Shown here piece after piece: positions 62,500-64,000 of a stretch of DNA of 64,000 nucleotides. The notes below the pieces were generated by a model, which was not told the DNA's origin, ran no database searches, and worked only from the letters and a program-made list of their open reading frames with translations. Within the stretch, counting starts at the first letter, position 1. Every line of letters begins with the position of its first letter. The stretch is from assembly GCA_001464195.1 (NCBI GenBank), contig LNEY01000007.1, positions 1 to 64,000 on the forward strand, in the 5' to 3' direction. Position numbers and translations under genes: made by a program. This DNA is from Burkholderiales bacterium Ga0077547 (lineage in GTDB: Bacteria; Pseudomonadota; Gammaproteobacteria; Burkholderiales; Burkholderiaceae_C).

Positions 62500-62574
62500 T
62501 GGTCCCGCCGACAGGAATCGAACCTGTATTTCACGCTTAGGAGGCATGCGCACTATCCATTGTGCTACGGCGGG
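62500..62574 (-). tRNA. tRNA-Arg(CCT)
   Basis: Minus-strand cloverleaf: acceptor CCCGCCG / CGGCGGG with discriminator A and encoded CCA; D arm GCACAATGGATAGTGC; anticodon arm CATGC-CTCCTAA-GCGTG with anticodon CCT (reads AGG arginine); T arm CAGG-TTCGATT-CCTG. All arms pair normally. It lies 34 nt after the tamB stop. tRNA-Arg(CCT) genes are frequent integration sites, but no integrase is next to this one. Confidence 0.93.
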
Positions 62575-62608
62575 TAGCCCGCAATTTTCACACGCAAGGT
62601 GCTTGCAC

Positions 62609-64000
62609 TCAGCCCCAGCGCCAGGTCCAGATCACGTCGAGTGAATTCTCGAAGCCCGACTGCGCACGCAATGTGAAGCTGCGCGCGATGCGGTAGATCA
62701 GCTGAAAGCTGCCCGCGGTGGCGTTCAGGCCGCGTTCGTAGCCGACATACCAACGCCGCGACAACTGCTTGCCGAGCGAGATGACGGTCTCGCGCACCTC
62801 GCCCTGGTTCTGCTTGAGCGTCAGTTCGTCGAGTCCGATGGCCTTGGTGAACTGGTCAGTGATGCCATCGCCCTCGCCAGCCAGCAGCGCCAGTGCGGCG
62901 GTCTGCAGCAGCGCCGTGTCGGCGCCGCCCAGGCCATCGCTCGCGCGCCCCAGCGCCAGCCACGACAGCTTGTCGACTTCGGACACCTCGGGTTCTGAAA
63001 ACAGCCGGATGCGCGGGTTCTGTGCGGTGCCAGTCACCTGAACGCCAACGCGAATGTCGATGTTGGGACGGGTGGCCTCGATGTTGAGCTGCGGGTTCTC
63101 CGGGGGGCCGTTGAAGGTGATCTGGCCGCGGTCGATCGTCAGCTTCTGACCGTAGGCGGCATAGGTGCCGCCCGCCGCGGAGACTGTGCCGTTGATGGCC
63201 AGCCTGCCGTTGGGAGCGGTCAGCCGCAGATCGCCACGCAAGCCCGTGTCGATGCCGCGGCCACGCAGCCGCAGTTTGGTGCCCAGCCCGATCTTCAGGT
63301 CGAGTTCCACGTTGCGCGCGTTCGTTGAGGTCGGCAGCGGCGGCGTCGGGTCGCCTGGGCTCGGCGCCTGCGTTCCACCTTGCGTGACCCGTGTGGCGCC
63401 GCTGGCTGCCGGTCGCACCACCTGCACGTCGTCGGACAGCGTGGGCGCGTCGCTGCGGGTGAAATCGATCAGGCCTTCGTTGACCGTGAAGCCACCGTTG
63501 ACGTTCAGGGCATCGCGTCCGATGGCCAACTGGGCTGCGCCGCTGGTGACGATGCGTCGATCGACCCGGCCGAGCAGTACGAAGCGGTCGGCCTTCAATT
63601 GCAGGTTGGCGCTCGGTGATTCGCCGAGGGATGCGGCACCTTCAATGCTGAGGCTGCCCGCGCCACCCTTGGCCGTGAAGCGCTCGATGCGCGCCATGTC
63701 GCCCTGCAATGAAATCAGCACGTCACCTTCGCTGATGTTCACGCCCTCGAGGAAGTTGCGGACACTCAGCGCGTTGCCCTGAATGCTTCCGTTGATCTCG
63801 GGTGCGCCGAATCGGCCACCGAAGACCGCGCTGGTTTTCATTTGCCCACCCAGGCGCCAGCCCGTCGGAACCCAGGTGCCCCAGGCGCCGAGGTTCGCCA
63901 CGTTGAGCTCGGCGGCGCCTTCCATCGTGGCGTCTGCCGTGGGCCACAGCACCTCTGGCGAGGTGCGCACGACCACGGCACCGGCCAGCACCCCCAGCGT
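62609..64000 (-). CDS. tamB: Translocation and assembly module protein TamB, C-terminal part (runs off window edge)
   Basis: 464 codons, open to the right edge, lacking the N-terminus. The C-terminal TamB (DUF490) pattern is present: long beta-strand-rich repeats such as GNALSVRNFLEGVNISEGDV, then GQITFNGPPENPQLNIEATR, NIDIRVGVQVTGTAQNPRIR, LFSEPEVSEVDKLSWLALGR, and the end SFTLRAQSGFENSLDVIWTW. TamB bridges inner and outer membranes, moves lipids, and works with the Omp85-type TamA. The tamA gene would be expected upstream, beyond the window. Full length is normally about 1300 residues, so roughly two thirds are missing from view. Confidence 0.93.
   Translation of the reverse strand, partial: TLGVLAGAVVVRTSPEVLWPTADATMEGAAELNVANLGAWGTWVPTGWRLGGQMKTSAVFGGRFGAPEINGSIQGNALSVRNFLEGVNISEGDVLISLQGDMARIERFTAKGGAGSLSIEGAASLGESPSANLQLKADRFVLLGRVDRRIVTSGAAQLAIGRDALNVNGGFTVNEGLIDFTRSDAPTLSDDVQVVRPAASGATRVTQGGTQAPSPGDPTPPLPTSTNARNVELDLKIGLGTKLRLRGRGIDTGLRGDLRLTAPNGRLAINGTVSAAGGTYAAYGQKLTIDRGQITFNGPPENPQLNIEATRPNIDIRVGVQVTGTAQNPRIRLFSEPEVSEVDKLSWLALGRASDGLGGADTALLQTAALALLAGEGDGITDQFTKAIGLDELTLKQNQGEVRETVISLGKQLSRRWYVGYERGLNATAGSFQLIYRIARSFTLRAQSGFENSLDVIWTWRWG

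Noticed and set aside
62500-62574. tRNA-Arg(CCT) as a second integration site in this window
   Set aside because: The tRNA is complete and no integrase, direct repeat or compositional change is seen beside it.

Overview
The window is dense (about 90% coding), GC-rich DNA from a betaproteobacterium. Gene order points to Burkholderiales, most like the Rubrivivax/Leptothrix/Methylibium group: bfd-hemP under a Fur box, a DUF3579 gene divergent from argD-argF, murJ/SirB1-like/hda/HAD/pcnB/folK, rpsP-rimM-trmD-rplS, ftsK-lolA-rarA, and pcm-rhodanese-tolC. The family-level placement is inference from gene content only.

Layout. 1-483: right end of an integrative element. The N-terminus of an integrase gene runs off the left edge, and a 5'-truncated tRNA-Val(GAC) marks the attachment site. 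499-3588: a FIST sensor and a PAS-GGDEF-EAL c-di-GMP enzyme. 3732-4762: iron block (hemP, bfd, bfr). 4843-10273: aminopeptidase P, a TAXI-type binding protein, argF and argD. 10504-17725: DUF3579, rpsT, murJ, SirB1-like, hda, HAD phosphatase, pcnB, folK and a small membrane protein. 18051-20308: rpsP-rimM-trmD-rplS operon with terminator. 20326-24902: Nudix, CobD-like, rsgA, M48 protease and an apparently frameshifted orn. 24903-25300: interleaved inverted repeats. 25301-32323: trpS, purN, an RNA m5C methyltransferase, a desaturase, rpmB-rpmG, trxB and a Crp/Fnr regulator. 32370-36735: ftsK-lolA-rarA. 36802-42924: opgH, then a GlrK/QseG/GlrR-like envelope two-component operon. 43023-48382: type III restriction-modification locus. 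48402-55265: RND pump (adaptor, pump), pcm, rhodanese and a TolC-type channel. 55285-59454: arginase, LOG protein, moeB and a C-terminal processing protease. 59725-64000: small unknown proteins, mntP behind a yybP-ykoY Mn2+ riboswitch, a BOF/YgiW-like protein, tRNA-Arg(CCT), and the 3' end of tamB.

The most unusual object is the type III restriction-modification operon. Between the Mod methyltransferase and the Res helicase-nuclease lies a HEPN toxin-like gene (hepT/HI0074 family, RX4HXY motif intact). The partner MNT nucleotidyltransferase (GSX10DXD motif intact) is not a separate gene but is fused in frame to the N-terminus of Res. All three genes are tightly coupled, with a 3-nt gap and then a 4-nt overlap. 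This looks like a composite defence system in which a MntA-HepT-like toxin-antitoxin module is wired into the restriction subunit.

Other points worth checking are the apparent 17-nt deletion in orn, the tRNA-Val attachment site, a 15-nt promoter motif shared by rpsT and rpmB, and a lower-GC target-recognition segment inside mod. Function calls rest on recognised motifs and remembered family features; no database search was possible.
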